Of a stretch of 44,265 nt of DNA, positions 28,135 to 36,659 are shown in pieces. Within the stretch, counting starts at the first letter, position 1; the number at the start of each line of letters is the position of its first letter. The translations under genes were made by a program, and so were the position numbers. Origin of the DNA: Paracoccaceae bacterium (lineage in GTDB: Bacteria; Pseudomonadota; Alphaproteobacteria; Rhodobacterales; Rhodobacteraceae); contig JAQTYE010000003.1 of NCBI GenBank assembly GCA_028749255.1, forward strand, positions 1 to 44,265, written 5' to 3'. Below the pieces are notes generated by a model, which was not told the origin of the DNA, did no database searches, and was given only the letters and a program-made list of their open reading frames with translations.

Positions 28135-28407
28135 TTGCGTGTCATTCTTGCCTGTGCTTACCTCCCATTGCGGCGACGGAACGGCATGCCGCCCGCCACC
28201 TATTTTTCGAAAGGAGACGCCGTGATGCCGATGGACGAAGGCGCACAGGTGGATGACTTCTCCAGCTTGATGCGAGACTGGATCATGCTGCCGACTGCCA
28301 GAAAAGACGAAATGCGCGACGCTGCGCGTGCCTGCCACCGTGAAAACTTCTCGCTCGACGGGGCCGCAAATGCCCTGCGCACTGTCCTTGAAGAGATCAG
28401 CCAGTGA
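28135..28407 (+). pseudogene. C-terminal remnant of a family 1/4 glycosyltransferase
   Basis: From about 28186 the frame reads like the last 70 residues of a GT-B glycosyltransferase: PPATYFSKGDAVMPMDEG, then DDFSSLMRDW and an amphipathic helix with MRDAARACHRENFSLDGAANALRTVLEE. The nucleotide-binding core is missing. An ATG at 28225 happens to have AAAGGAG 8 bases upstream, so a 60-residue product could still be made. The stop overlaps the GTG start of the next glycosyltransferase (GTGA), which suggests that the two were once neighbours in one operon. Bases 28108-28185 are AT-rich and hold no gene. Confidence 0.55.
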
Positions 28408-29288
28408 CCCCTAGCATCACCGCCATCATCCTCACCTTCAACGAGGAGCAACATATCGAACGCTGCATCCGTTCGCTTGCGGGGGTGGCCGAGCGGGTTT
28501 GTGTGATCGACAGTTTTTCCACCGACCAAACGGTTGAGATCGCCAGAAACCTTGGCGCAGAGGTGTTTCAGAACCCTTGGCCGGGCCATGCGGCGCAGTT
28601 TCAATGGGGGCTTGATACGGTCGGGGTCACCTCGGACTGGACGCTGCGGATCGACGCCGACGAATATCTGGACGCGGGGCTGCGCAGGGCACTGGGGGGG
28701 ATCACCACGGCGGCCGGGATTAACGGCTATTACCTGCGCCGCAAGATCGTTTTTCTGGGGCGCCCAATCACGCATGGCTTCTTCTATCCGCTCAAGATCC
28801 TGCGGCTCTGGCGCACGGGTCAGGGACGGATGGAACAGCGCCGCATGGACGAACACATCGTTTTGCAAGACCCGCACACCAGCGTTCTGGACGGCGGTGA
28901 TTTGGTTGATGAAAACCTCAACGATCTGAGCTGGTGGATCGAAAAGCACAACGGCTATGCGACACTTGAGGCGATTGCCCGGATCGAGGCCGCCGAGGGC
29001 CGCAAGACCTCTGATGTGAAACTGTCAGGGCAAGCCGCCCGCAAGCGCTGGATCAAGGAAAACATCTATAACCGGATCCCGACGACGCTGCGGGCGGGGT
29101 TGTATTTTCTTTATCGCTACCTGCTTGGACGTGGCTTTCTGGATGGCAAGGCGGGGTTCTATTTCCACTTCTTGCAAGCCTTCTGGTATCGCACACTGGT
29201 CGAGGCGAAACTGTTCGAGATCGAACAGAACGCCCGCGCGGCCAACCTGTCCCCCTATGACTGGCTGGTCCGCGAGGGGCGGGTTTAG
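28404..29288 (+). CDS. family 2 glycosyltransferase
   Basis: A 294-residue GT-A enzyme. The N-terminal TAIILTFNEEQHIERCIRSL, the VIDSFSTDQT strand and the DXD-like metal site DADEYL (about residues 79-84) are as in WaaE/KdtX-like lipopolysaccharide-core or capsule transferases. The C-terminal part holds membrane-associated helices (GLYFLYRYLLGRGFLDGKAGFYFHFLQAFWY, about 230-260). It transfers a sugar to a surface glycan; donor and acceptor are unknown. It starts with a GTG at 28404 that overlaps the stop of the glycosyltransferase remnant. It is convergent with the nitroreductase-like gene (6-bp gap). Confidence 0.87.
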   Translation: MTPSITAIILTFNEEQHIERCIRSLAGVAERVCVIDSFSTDQTVEIARNLGAEVFQNPWPGHAAQFQWGLDTVGVTSDWTLRIDADEYLDAGLRRALGGITTAAGINGYYLRRKIVFLGRPITHGFFYPLKILRLWRTGQGRMEQRRMDEHIVLQDPHTSVLDGGDLVDENLNDLSWWIEKHNGYATLEAIARIEAAEGRKTSDVKLSGQAARKRWIKENIYNRIPTTLRAGLYFLYRYLLGRGFLDGKAGFYFHFLQAFWYRTLVEAKLFEIEQNARAANLSPYDWLVREGRV

Positions 29289-29294
29289 TCCGCC

Positions 29295-30275
29295 TCACGC
29301 ATGAATGTGGAGCATCTCTGCCGTATCACGACGCGGAGATGCGGCAGCCTTGAACCCCCCGTCCCCTATCGGGGTGCCCACGGCAATCATCATGATAAGG
29401 CGCTGATCCTGCGGAATCCCGGCAGCCGCCTTGATGCGCTTTTCCTGCGTATTACGCACGGCCAGATTGAGCGGGCAGGTAGCAATCCCTGCCGCATGGA
29501 GTGCATAGATCAGCGCCATCGAAAACAGCGCACCATCGACATAGAGCTGATTTCGCTGCTGGGCGCCTCCCCAGGCAGCCAGATCACAACTCACCACGAA
29601 CAGGTTGCCCACCTCTTGAGCAAAGCCACCCGCCCCGCCCTGCAGTGCCAGAAGCTCCGAAATCTTGGCAGGTTGTTGATAGAAATGCGCCTGTGCGGCC
29701 TGTCTGTTACATTGTGACGGGGCGGATTGGGCAACTTTGACAGCCGCAGAAATCAAATCAAGGGACACTGACTCCTGCGACATGACACGGTTCGAAAATC
29801 GCGATGCCAGAAACACATTCGGACTAATCGAATCGAATTGATATGCCGTATCGAAATGCCGCAGCCCGCCGTTCGGGACGACGTTCGCTGTGCTGGTCAT
29901 GCGGGAAAGATACGCTTCCAGCTCATCGAGCAAAGGGGCGACGATACCGCGTTCTCGATGGTTTCGCAGGTAAGTATCGAACACACCAAGCACCATCTGC
30001 GCCGGAAACGGTGAATAGGACAGATCGTAGCGTTCCAGCTCCCGCATCAGAAAGGTAATCTTCGCCTTTCCGAACAAGGGACGCGGGTCTTTCAGCGACA
30101 GCCCTTTTTCAAGCGCATGCGCCTCGATCAGTAGCTTGTAGTAGCGTTTTTTGGTCGGGTCCTGAAGCGGCGATACGCCACAATATCGAATGTAAAGCGC
30201 CATATCCCGTGAAAATTCGGACACGAACATGGAGAGCTTCGTAAACTTTTCGATGGCCGATTTGAACTTAGACAT
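29295..30275 (-). CDS. nitroreductase-fold protein in a surface-glycan cluster
   Basis: A 326-residue protein. The first 145 residues form a helical extension (with HALEKGLSLKDPRPLFGKAK) that is not part of the classic enzyme. The rest resembles the FMN-binding nitroreductase fold: SAPSQCNRQAAQAHFY near 188, YVDGALFSMALIYALHAAGIATCPLN near 245-270, and a closing MIAVGTP strand. FMN dependence and function are inferred. Similar proteins are found in exopolysaccharide clusters, where their reaction is unknown. The start overlaps the stop of the WcaF-like gene by one base. Third-position GC looks lower than in housekeeping genes, hinting at transfer. Confidence 0.75.
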   Translation of the reverse strand: MSKFKSAIEKFTKLSMFVSEFSRDMALYIRYCGVSPLQDPTKKRYYKLLIEAHALEKGLSLKDPRPLFGKAKITFLMRELERYDLSYSPFPAQMVLGVFDTYLRNHRERGIVAPLLDELEAYLSRMTSTANVVPNGGLRHFDTAYQFDSISPNVFLASRFSNRVMSQESVSLDLISAAVKVAQSAPSQCNRQAAQAHFYQQPAKISELLALQGGAGGFAQEVGNLFVVSCDLAAWGGAQQRNQLYVDGALFSMALIYALHAAGIATCPLNLAVRNTQEKRIKAAAGIPQDQRLIMMIAVGTPIGDGGFKAAASPRRDTAEMLHIHA

Positions 30276-30871
30276 CAGCGAACTCCATCTGAATTTGGCA
30301 ACTGAACAAGCTGCGATGAGGTATCATCCAACAGACGATCCCGGACCGGGCGGCATGGGTCGCCGACGCAAATTTTCCACGCGGGCATATCGGATCGCAC
30401 GACCGACCGCGCCCCGATCACCGCACCTGTGCCGATCGAACAGCCGGGCATCACCATGGCTTCCGCCGCAATCCAGACATGATCACTGATTGTGATCGGA
30501 TAGGTCTGCAAAGGGCGACGCAGCGAGGTTACATCGTGCGTGCCCGTGCACAGAAAACTGCGCTGGCTGACCGCGACCTTGGACCCAATGCGGATCTTGT
30601 TCATCGTGTAGCAATCGACATGATCGCCCAGGACAGACAGCTCCCCCATCTCCAAGTTCCACGGCGCCCAGACGAAACAAGACGGGGAAATTTTCGACCC
30701 GGCGCCGATCTTTGCCCCGAAGGCCCGCAGCAGGAACCGCCGCCACCCATGCATCAGGCCGCGCGGCGTCGGCCGAAAGGCCACCAGATAGACCAGAGAC
30801 CATATTTGACGCAGGATCTTTTGCTTGTTCGAAATGCTATCGACATATTTGAACTGCTGGAACTGGCTCAT
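30275..30871 (-). CDS. WcaF-like O-acetyltransferase (left-handed beta-helix)
   Basis: A 198-residue enzyme of the hexapeptide-repeat family. Residues from about 55 on form isoleucine/valine/glycine-rich rungs (KIGAGSKISPSCFVWAP, then AVSQRSFLCTGTHDV and ISDHVWIAAEAMVMPGCSIG), with the catalytic-type His in GTHD near residue 112. It resembles the colanic acid acetyltransferase WcaF and would move acetyl from acetyl-CoA to a sugar. It lies between the pyruvyl transferase (4-base overlap) and the nitroreductase-like gene (1-base overlap), so the three form an operon. Confidence 0.87.
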   Translation of the reverse strand: MSQFQQFKYVDSISNKQKILRQIWSLVYLVAFRPTPRGLMHGWRRFLLRAFGAKIGAGSKISPSCFVWAPWNLEMGELSVLGDHVDCYTMNKIRIGSKVAVSQRSFLCTGTHDVTSLRRPLQTYPITISDHVWIAAEAMVMPGCSIGTGAVIGARSVVRSDMPAWKICVGDPCRPVRDRLLDDTSSQLVQLPNSDGVR

Positions 30872-32052
30872 GATAAGGTGTCCAGTTGCTGGGTCAGATA
30901 GGCCCGCCCGGCGGATTGCAAATCGGTCAGGCGCGGGGTGACACTGTCCCAGTCGATCGGACGGTCCAGCATGCGTTGCACCGCCGTGGCATCGCTGCCG
31001 TCCACCATCCGCTCTTCCAGGCCCAACGCTTGCAGCAGGCTTCTGGAGCGCTCATTCAGCGCGGCCCGCGAGCCGGGAAGTTCGACGGTCAGGAAGGGTT
31101 TGCGGAACAGGATGGAAAAAACCGTGCCGTGGAAAGAGTTGGTCACCACATATTTTGATTTGGCCAGATGGGCGACCCATTGCTCGGGCGAAGGGTAAAT
31201 CGTTTGCCCGATCTCGCGCCAGCGCCGATGCGGGTTGAACGGTGACAAGATCGGCGCGTTCAATCTGGCCGATGCCGCCATTGCCACATCGCGAATGCCC
31301 GCTCCGGTCCGCAGCGCGTAGCAAAACACATGATCCTCGCCGATATCTGCCCCATGGCTTTGGACCAGACCCGTGAAATCGCCCAGCAGGATCGTCGGAT
31401 CGGGCACCCAGGCCACCGCACGCCCGGTCAGGTTTTCGACCGTCGTCACCCCGCTTTTTTCGCGCGCGGACAGGCCATCGAATGCAGCAAGATGCTGCGC
31501 CGCAGCGTCCCGGAACGCGGGGTCAAGCGAGGCACGCCCGAAACTCGGGGCATAGGCGACACGGTGCGCGCCCTGCGCCCCGCCGGGAAACGCCAGATAA
31601 TAGACCGGGTCGATGCCGAACTGTTGCGATGGCGCCCAGATCTGATCGCTGCCGCAGATCAGCAGATCGAACCGCCCCTCGGGCGAGGACAGGTAGGCAT
31701 CCACATCGGCAAGTGTTGCCAGGCGCGGACCTTTGACATTCAACGTTTCACGCTGAAACTTCTGAAATAGCGTCTTTTGCGCGGCATTTCCGAACCATTC
31801 GTGGCGCAATCGGGACAACCACAGGTACACGATCTTCGCATCGGCCTTGAGCCCGCTTGCGGTGAACGGCGACTGAAAGCGCCCGCCAGCCTCCACATGG
31901 CTTGGGTGATAATTGACAAACTCTGCCTCGACCCCCTGCCGAAGCAACCATTCGCGCAACCCGTAGGCCTGCAGCCCGGCGCCAAAATTGTCTGAAAAAT
32001 GATATGTGAAAATGCCGACGCGACGCGAGGCAGGACCAATTTCGGGGTTCAT
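30868..32052 (-). CDS. polysaccharide pyruvyl transferase family protein
   Basis: A 394-residue protein of the polysaccharide pyruvyl transferase family (CsaB/ExoV/WcaK-like), which adds a ketal pyruvate from phosphoenolpyruvate to a sugar residue. Visible hallmarks are the N-terminal GIFTYHFSDNFGAGLQAYGLREWL, LLICGSDQIWAP near 140-150 and the SFHGTVFSILFRKPF patch near 305-320. The frame is open to 32115; the ATG at 32052 is chosen because it starts just before the first strand. It is the first gene of the minus-strand glycan operon. The spike genes upstream are separated from it by a strong terminator. Confidence 0.85.
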   Translation of the reverse strand: MNPEIGPASRRVGIFTYHFSDNFGAGLQAYGLREWLLRQGVEAEFVNYHPSHVEAGGRFQSPFTASGLKADAKIVYLWLSRLRHEWFGNAAQKTLFQKFQRETLNVKGPRLATLADVDAYLSSPEGRFDLLICGSDQIWAPSQQFGIDPVYYLAFPGGAQGAHRVAYAPSFGRASLDPAFRDAAAQHLAAFDGLSAREKSGVTTVENLTGRAVAWVPDPTILLGDFTGLVQSHGADIGEDHVFCYALRTGAGIRDVAMAASARLNAPILSPFNPHRRWREIGQTIYPSPEQWVAHLAKSKYVVTNSFHGTVFSILFRKPFLTVELPGSRAALNERSRSLLQALGLEERMVDGSDATAVQRMLDRPIDWDSVTPRLTDLQSAGRAYLTQQLDTLS

Positions 32053-32195
32053 AAACCTGCTTTCAATGTCAAGCGGCACAGCCCAAATCGGCTCCGCCTT
32101 CTGCACTTGCAGCATACAGGCGATTTACATCTCGTGCATCCCTTTCTTGTCCGTATTCACGCGTTCTCGCGCCGCACCGCCGGGTTGCGAAAAGG

Positions 32196-32233
32196 ACAGA
32201 ACCGGCCTTTGACGTGTCAAAGGCCGGTTCTGT
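32196..32233 (-). terminator. 17-bp perfect hairpin terminator after the spike genes
   Basis: The arms at 32196-32212 and 32217-32233 are perfectly complementary over 17 bases with a four-base loop (CGTG). On the minus strand the hairpin is followed by CCTTTTC. It lies 35 bp after the fibre-gene stop and upstream of the pyruvyl transferase. Confidence 0.8.
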
Positions 32234-32267
32234 GTTGTCACGGGTGGATTTACGGGCAGGCAAGCCG

Positions 32268-33056
32268 TTACAGACCGGCTTTCTGGCTCCAATAGGTTTC
32301 AAGGCGCAGAATGTCGGGTGCAGTCTGCACCTTGTTCAGCAGGCACATCCCATACAGATTGCCACGGAAGAAATAGGTGCTGCCCCCCCGCGCCCCCAGA
32401 TAAAGCGCGCCCGAAATGAACGCACCGCTTCCCTGGTCGGCAGCGGCGCTGAGCAGCACAGCGCCATTTCGGCGGACGACGCTCAGATCGGTCGATATCT
32501 TGCCCATGCAGCTGTAGACCGAGGTCGCTGGCAGCACGGCCCCTCGGGCCACCGTTTGCAAGGAATCGGCGGTGCCCTTGGAGCGCCACGTCACGGCCCC
32601 CGTCTGCACACCTTCTTCAAAGAAGCCGAATGTGCCTGCCGTGTTCGAACTGATCGCCGAGAGTTCGCATAATGTCCCGATCGTGCCTGTCGCCACGCCA
32701 CGCACTGCGGTGGACAAGGGGACCTCGTCCGCCCCTGCCATGGGGCACGCCGCCGCTGACATGCCATCATCAACACCATCAAATTCGATGTATTTGAGCC
32801 CACCCGCAACCTGATAAATCGGCCGCTTCGATGCTGCCGCTTGCAGCATGTGCGCCCCGTTGCCACTTTTATCGCGTATCGCCGCCACAGCCTGACCTGC
32901 CGCCGTAACCGGCACGGTCATCGCGGTATCCTGATACAGTGTTGACAGATCCGAAGGGTCATACCAGGCGACCAGACCAGGCAATTTGCCCGGCGAAAAC
33001 GCCGTCTTCCCCCTGCGCGCCCCGAGTGTGGTAAAGCCGAAGTCATGTCCGAACAT
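32268..33056 (-). CDS. putative GTA/phage head-spike fibre with LamG-like domain
   Basis: A 262-residue protein. It has an N-terminal tail (residues 1-25) that could join it to a partner, then LPGLVAWYDPSDLSTLYQD and DKSGNGAHML, the opening of LamG/concanavalin-like lectin domains in phage fibres. A beta-rich body follows, with GALYLGARGGSTYFFRGNLYGM near 220-240. No signal peptide is visible. It starts three bases after the spike-base gene, so the pair is one unit. By analogy with R. capsulatus GhsB (Rcc01080), which binds capsule with GhsA, it may recognise a surface glycan. That assignment rests on context and general shape, not on a match I can compute. Confidence 0.55.
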   Translation of the reverse strand: MFGHDFGFTTLGARRGKTAFSPGKLPGLVAWYDPSDLSTLYQDTAMTVPVTAAGQAVAAIRDKSGNGAHMLQAAASKRPIYQVAGGLKYIEFDGVDDGMSAAACPMAGADEVPLSTAVRGVATGTIGTLCELSAISSNTAGTFGFFEEGVQTGAVTWRSKGTADSLQTVARGAVLPATSVYSCMGKISTDLSVVRRNGAVLLSAAADQGSGAFISGALYLGARGGSTYFFRGNLYGMCLLNKVQTAPDILRLETYWSQKAGL

Positions 33057-33059
33057 GGC

Positions 33060-33326
33060 TCACCCGATCATGAAGGCATGAATATTCGTGGCCGTCGTTC
33101 CTGTCGCCCGCACCCGCCGCGTCCCGACCGGCAAGATAGAGAAATCGGTCACCGTAACCGTGCGAACCTGACCGGTCTGCGTGATGAAAGACAAACTGCC
33201 CCCGGTCTGGACATAAAGCGCCAGCGCAACCTTCGGCAGGTCGGTTGTATCCGACGGCGTGACAGGCATCAGATCGGTGGCCGGGCCGTTGAGATTGAGC
33301 GCACGGTTCTTGAACGGGTCATTCAT
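33060..33326 (-). CDS. ghsA: head-spike base protein (RCAP_rcc01079 family)
   Basis: An 88-residue protein with the pattern I associate with the spike base of the Rhodobacter gene transfer agent: DPFKNRALNLNGPA at the start, PVTPSDTTDLP near residue 22, ALYVQTGGSLSFI in the middle and the RVRATGTTATNI end. The base sits on the capsid and holds the fibre. The ATG at 33326 has AAGGAAA upstream; an upstream in-frame start at 33350 is weaker. It is the promoter-proximal gene of a two-gene unit. In R. capsulatus these genes lie outside the main GTA cluster, as here: no capsid, portal or tail genes are in this window. Confidence 0.6.
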   Translation of the reverse strand: MNDPFKNRALNLNGPATDLMPVTPSDTTDLPKVALALYVQTGGSLSFITQTGQVRTVTVTDFSILPVGTRRVRATGTTATNIHAFMIG

Positions 33327-33680
33327 GGTGATTTCCTTCGCATTGGGCAAATGTGGCGAACCAGATGTCGCAACGCCGAGAGTGCTAAAGGAAATGGTTT
33401 AGAAATCCTGAAACCCAGCGACCGCCCCGGTTCTGCCGATGTCACCGCGGTGCCCCCCATACGACAGGGTCTATCACCGACAACGCCGCGTCCCTCAGGG
33501 GGCAACGCGCAAAGTCACCATCGCGACAGATCCCTCAATGCCCTGAATTTTCGCAGAAAATCTGATATGCGCAGCCCCACAACCTCTCTGATACCAAAAG
33601 ATATATCAGCGTGATGGTAAACGGCGCCGGATGTCGCCGCGATGACAGGCGCGGCGGCGCAGCATCCGGGGGCCGCAGGC
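33327..33680. other. 354-bp gap upstream of the spike operon
   Basis: No gene is supported. It must hold the spike-operon promoter (minus strand) and the region after the broken AraC gene. I see no TTAA-N7-TTAA box, no GTTC-N7-GTTC box and no obvious hairpin terminator in it. The middle part (33530-33620) is more AT-rich than its surroundings. Confidence 0.5.
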
Positions 33681-34639
33681 CTATTCGGGGGGACGTTCGG
33701 CGCGGGCCGCGCGATAGGCCGAGGGAGCACAGCCGAAGGCCTCTTTGAACTGACGCGAGAATTGCGCCTGATCCGAAAAGCAAAAGCGATAGGCGATTTC
33801 GGCCAGTGTCAGATCACCGGGCAGCGCCACCACATCCCGCGCGGCGCGCAGCCGTTGATCGCGGATCACCCGGGCCACGCTGCGACCATCTTCGGAAAAC
33901 AGCTCGTGCAGGTAGCGTTTCGAAATTCCGCAGGCGCGCGCCACCATGTCCGGGCTCAGCGTCGGGTTGCGCAGCTCGCGCCGGATCACCTCGTCGGCGC
34001 GGCGCAGATGGGCCGTGCGCACCGCACTCAGCCCGTCCGTCTCGGCATGTTCCGACAGCGACAGCGCCAACAGATCGACCAGCTGGCGCCCGACCACCTC
34101 GGTTGCAGGGGGGGCGACATGTCTTCATCCAGCGCGGTCCGGGCCATCGCCGCGAACAGCGCCCCGACCCCACCCGCAGCATCGAACTGCTGCGCGCAAA
34201 ACCGGTCGGGCTGGCGGATCCGCTCGGCCAGCAGCGTGCGCGACACTTTCAACACCCCCAGACTGTTCGGCTTGGTGTAGGAAAAGCGATAGGGTTCATT
34301 GCCGCGCTCGACCAGAAAGGCGCCGGGCGCACAGCTGACATCACGTCCCAGCTGGCTGAACTCGACCGGTGCCAGACGCGGAATGGTAATCAGGAAATCT
34401 TCGTCACTGTGGCGGCCAATCTGGCCGGGGCCACGTTCATAGGTCAGCGCATCGGTGGACAGGCGCGACAGTGACACCGGCCCGACCCTGCGCATGCTCA
34501 ACCGCCCGCGAAACGCATCGGCATCCCGAAAGCTCAGACGCAACGGGAAATACGCCTCGGCGATGACCGTGTTCCAATATCCCGCGCGGTCGCCTGCGGG
34601 CAGATGGTCGGTCGAATGGCTGACAAGTGTCGCGGACAT
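33681..34639 (-). pseudogene. AraC-family regulator split by a one-base frameshift
   Basis: The N-terminal part starts at an ATG at 34639 and reads as an AraC ligand/dimer domain (with HLPAGDRAGYWNTVIAEAYFPL and GAFLVERGNEPYRFSY). The C-terminal part in another frame is a normal AraC helix-turn-helix pair (ELRNPTLSPDMVARACGISKRYLHELF and LTLAEIAYRFCFSDQAQFSRQFKEAFG). The two join if one base is added in a run of seven G (plus strand 34108-34114): the intact protein would be 319 residues, a normal length. It may be a true mutation, a phase-variable tract or a sequencing error. It is divergent from hyuB and would be expected to control the hydantoinase genes. Confidence 0.8.
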
Positions 34640-34848
34640 GTCGCGGGCCTTTGCGGAGTTGGAAATTAACGCTAGGCGAGGATGCCCCCGCAACGCAAGG
34701 CCCAGTTGCCCCTGCCCCCGCCCTGCCGCCGTCAGTGACAAAAACTTGTGCACCCTGCTGCAAGACGCAAAGGCCGCAGAAACGCACGCTTCCTCATCAA
34801 ATCCAAGAAGCGGCCCACGAGGGGCTGCCGTAACACAGGGAGACTGCA

Positions 34849-36597
34849 ATGGCCGGTCGCAATGTCGATCCGATCACCCTTTCCGTGGTGCGCGGGGTTC
34901 TGGAAACCACGCAGCGTGAAATGACGCTGACGCTGGAACAGACCGCGCGGTCCTCGGTGTTCAACCTTGCGCATGACTATTCGACGGCGCTGTTCAACCA
35001 CACGCCCGAGATGATCTTGCAGGGGCAGGACATTCCGATCCATCTGGGCTCGCTGATTCCGGCGATGAAATCGGTGGCGAAATTCTTCGAGGGCGATATC
35101 CACGAAGGCGATATCATCCTGCACAACGACCCGGCCTATGGCGGTTCGCATATCATCGACACCTGTATGTATTTCCCGGTGTTCTATGAAGGCGAGTTGA
35201 TGTTCTGGACGGTGTGCAAAGGCCACCTGACCGATATCGGCGGCCCGGTGCCCGCGGGCTATAACCCGAACGCGACCGAGATTTTCGCCGAAGGCCTGCG
35301 GATTCCGCCGGTCAAGCTGTGGGATCGTGGCGTGCCGCGCAATGACGTGATCAACCTGCTGCTGACCAACATGCGCGCCCGCCGCGATCAGGAAGGCGAT
35401 TTCAACGCGCTGATCGGCGCCTGTCAGGTCGGGGCGCGGGCGCTCAAGGGGCTGGTGGACAAATACGGCAAGCAGGTCGTGCAAGATTGCATCGCCGAAT
35501 TGCTGGACATGGCCGAGGCGCATATGCGTCACCTGATCGCCGCCGTGCCCGATGGCACCTATAGCGGCACCGCGATTCTGGAAGACGCAGGCCACGGCTT
35601 TGGCGATTTCGAGATCACCGCAACCGTCACGATCGAAGGGGACGGCTGCCATATCGCGATCCAGTCACCGCCGCAAATCCCGTATTTCATCAACAGCTAT
35701 GAAGGCAACAGCCACTCGGGCGTGTATCTGGGGGTGATGATGTTCGCGCAGCTGCCGCCGCCTTATAACGAGGGGCTCTATCGCTGCGTCAGCACCGACA
35801 TGGGGGCCAAGGGCACGCTGTGCAACGCGCAATCCCCCGCGCCGCACATGAACTGCACCACCACCCCCATGGAGACCCTGACCGACGCCGTGCGTCTGGC
35901 GTTCGAACAGGCCGCCCCCGACAAGGTTTCGGCCAGCTGGGGCCATGCCAACGGCTGCAATATCGCGGGCTGGGACAAGCGCCACGATGAGGAATATGTG
36001 ACCATGGTTCTGGCCTCGATCATCTCGGGAGCGGGGGCCACGGCCAGCCAGGACGGCTGGCATGCGGTTGGTCCCGAATGCTGCTTTGGGGCCCTGACCT
36101 CGGGCGATATCGAGATGCTCGAACACAGCTATCCGATCATCATCCACCGCTATTCGCTGATGGAAGACAGCGGCGGCGCGGGGCGCAACCGTGGCGGGTC
36201 GGGCACCTGCTGGGAGGTCGAGCCGCTGGATACCCCGATGACGCTGATCACCTTCGGCGAAGGGCGGCGGATCCCGGCGATGGGGGCTGCGGGGGCCAAA
36301 TCCGAGATGGTATCGAAAAAGGTCGGCCGTCTGGAAATCACCCGCGGCGGCAAGACCGAGGTGATCACCGACAACGTCATCGAAACGATCCAGCCCGGCG
36401 AACGTGCGGCCAACTTCAACCCCGGCGGCGGCGGCTTCGGCCCGGCCTTTGAACGCCCGGTTGAACGGGTGGTGGATGACGTGAAAAACGGTCTGGTCAG
36501 TCTGGAAGGGGCGCGCCGCGACTATGGCGTGGTCATCACCGATGCCGCGACGCTGGACGTCGATCACGCCGCCACCGCCGCGCTGCGCCGCGCCTGA
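34849..36597 (+). CDS. hyuB: hydantoinase B/oxoprolinase-family subunit
   Basis: A 582-residue protein of the HyuB family, the partner of HyuA in ATP-dependent hydantoinase, 5-oxoprolinase and acetone-carboxylase-like enzymes. Family marks are LEQTARSSVFNLAHDYSTAL near 30-50, HNDPAYGGSHIIDTCMYFPVF near 92-112, GHLTDIGGPVPAGY near 125, and the RGGSGTCWEVEP and NFNPGGGGFGPAFERP blocks near 450 and 523. The ATG at 34849 has AGGGAGA upstream. It is followed by hyuA (62-bp gap). The reaction is inferred: ring opening of a hydantoin or oxoproline-like compound with ATP. Confidence 0.93.
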   Translation: MAGRNVDPITLSVVRGVLETTQREMTLTLEQTARSSVFNLAHDYSTALFNHTPEMILQGQDIPIHLGSLIPAMKSVAKFFEGDIHEGDIILHNDPAYGGSHIIDTCMYFPVFYEGELMFWTVCKGHLTDIGGPVPAGYNPNATEIFAEGLRIPPVKLWDRGVPRNDVINLLLTNMRARRDQEGDFNALIGACQVGARALKGLVDKYGKQVVQDCIAELLDMAEAHMRHLIAAVPDGTYSGTAILEDAGHGFGDFEITATVTIEGDGCHIAIQSPPQIPYFINSYEGNSHSGVYLGVMMFAQLPPPYNEGLYRCVSTDMGAKGTLCNAQSPAPHMNCTTTPMETLTDAVRLAFEQAAPDKVSASWGHANGCNIAGWDKRHDEEYVTMVLASIISGAGATASQDGWHAVGPECCFGALTSGDIEMLEHSYPIIIHRYSLMEDSGGAGRNRGGSGTCWEVEPLDTPMTLITFGEGRRIPAMGAAGAKSEMVSKKVGRLEITRGGKTEVITDNVIETIQPGERAANFNPGGGGFGPAFERPVERVVDDVKNGLVSLEGARRDYGVVITDAATLDVDHAATAALRRA

Positions 36598-36659
36598 ACC
36601 AACACGGGCGGGGGCCAACCCCGCCCCAATCAGAACTCCGATCCAACAGGACAACCGCA

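Noticed and set aside
27249-28407. A second copy of the tRNA-Ser 3' end that would mark the far attachment site of an integrated element.
   Set aside because: I looked for the T-arm and acceptor sequence downstream and did not find a convincing copy. If an element was here, its far end is lost or outside the window.
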